41,500 bases of DNA from Chrysomallon squamiferum (taxonomy: Eukaryota > Mollusca > Gastropoda > Neomphalida > Peltospiridae): contig CM022670.1 in assembly GCA_012295275.1 (NCBI GenBank), positions 33,226,938-33,268,437 of the forward strand, in the 5' to 3' direction. Positions within the stretch are counted from its first letter, which is position 1. Every line of letters begins with the position of its first letter. The notes beneath the pieces are model-generated. The model did no database searches and was not told where the DNA came from. It was given only the letters and a program-made list of their open reading frames with translations. The position numbers were made by a program, and so were the translations under genes. This document shows, in pieces, positions 40,883 through 41,500 of the stretch.

Positions 40883-41500
40883 AATTTCAGTATTTCTTTT
40901 TTTCTTTTTCTGTATAACTTTACATTATTATTATTATTATTATTGTTGTTGTTGTTGTTGTTGCTGTTGACGTACACACATACCCATATTTGTTTCTATT
41001 TTCTTTCTTTTTTGATTACTTTACATTATTATTATTGTTGTTTTTGTTGTAGTCATTATTATTATTATTATTATTAAATAACAAAACGGATATATTTAAA
41101 TACGTTGTTCGGCTGTAAACAGCCCGCACAATGATTTTCAATAAGTAAGAAAAATGACACTTGAAATGCACCAGAAACTAAGTCGGAATCCGTAACAAGA
41201 TAAAGCTGACATTTACGCATGAATAGAGGAATGTTGACCACGTTACTGTAGCCTGATTACTAATAATCTACGCGAGGGGATTGATTCTGACAGCCACGTG
41301 TCCCAGAACCTGTTAACCGACTGGGCAAACGTAGAAGTTTAGGAAGAAAGTAAGACATTCCTTGCTTCTGGTTTTTACTGACGTTGAGTATGTGACAAAT
41401 CGTTCGTTAAAGAAAGGGAAATTTCTCTAATGGATACTTCAGTTTACTGTGTGTTCAGAAGCTGCGATCGGTTATAATTCTCGAGTTAAATATATCTGGA
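40701..41500. other. Right flank beyond the array
   Basis: The flank holds a GA tract at 40811-40879, ATT/GTT runs at 40927-40962 and 41030-41075, then a less AT-rich, apparently unique stretch from about 41100 to the end. I find no convincing ORF or exon there; it could be a promoter or 5' region of the next gene. Confidence 0.5.
40811..40879. repeat. Pure GA dinucleotide tract
   Basis: About 34 uninterrupted GA units. Both strands read through it as Glu/Arg or Ser/Leu artefacts. Confidence 0.95.

Noticed and set aside
40766-41077. A 103-codon open frame across the GA tract
   Set aside because: It is Glu/Arg repeated from GA dinucleotides followed by Leu/Tyr from ATT runs, with no conserved sequence.

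Overview
The window is AT-rich animal DNA. It has interrupted genes with GT..AG introns, AATAAA poly(A) signals and very abundant microsatellites (AAT, AAC, TAC, CA, GATA, GA). The gene families and the microsatellite style suggest a lophotrochozoan, most likely a mollusc. That assignment is an inference; no single base pattern proves it.

Bases 1-11.9 kb hold the 3' part of one plus-strand gene, read here as a CNBD2-like protein (cyclic nucleotide-binding domain containing 2). I assembled thirteen coding segments by hand, and their phases close perfectly: 1548 nt, giving 515 codons plus a stop at 11599-11601. They encode a first cyclic-nucleotide-binding (CNB) fold, a linker, and a second, degenerate CNB fold split by a large acidic/Ser-rich insertion. 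Segment 4 is present as two candidate exons of identical length and phase (2120-2181 and 2367-2428). Either one continues the frame, but using both gives an immediate stop, so they look like a pair of mutually exclusive exons.

Bases 11.9-14.0 kb are intergenic, with AAT/AAC tracts and one possible SINE tail.

Bases ~14.0-40.7 kb are a head-to-tail array of four 5.6-7.4 kb units. Each unit has, in order: a conserved ~280 bp block with a short ORF and AP-1-like and NR5A/ERR-like motifs; a presumed TATA-like promoter and short 5' leader ending in a strong GTAAGT donor; an intron of about 0.8-1.5 kb; and a single-exon gene for a ~300-residue protein with an N-terminal CARD (caspase-recruitment domain), a long coiled coil and a basic tail. 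Copies 1 and 3 are intact and nearly identical. Copy 2 is intact but diverged, with a patch that looks homogenised by gene conversion. Copy 4 carries a one-base frameshift and is truncated. CARD plus coiled coil is the layout of oligomerising signalling adaptors such as the CARD9/CARMA group, so the array is plausibly a lineage-specific expansion of innate-immune or cell-death adaptors; that function is inferred.

The array is mosaic. In unit 1 a piece of the neighbouring CNBD2-like gene (intron plus almost all of one exon) replaces part of the CARD gene's leader intron. A 47-bp tandem repeat in the same intron goes from 1 to 3 to 7 units in copies 2, 3 and 4. Unit 2 has an internally rearranged spacer. 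Unit 4 carries a decayed Tigger/pogo-like transposase fragment. The last 0.8 kb holds a long GA tract and a less AT-rich stretch with no recognised gene.
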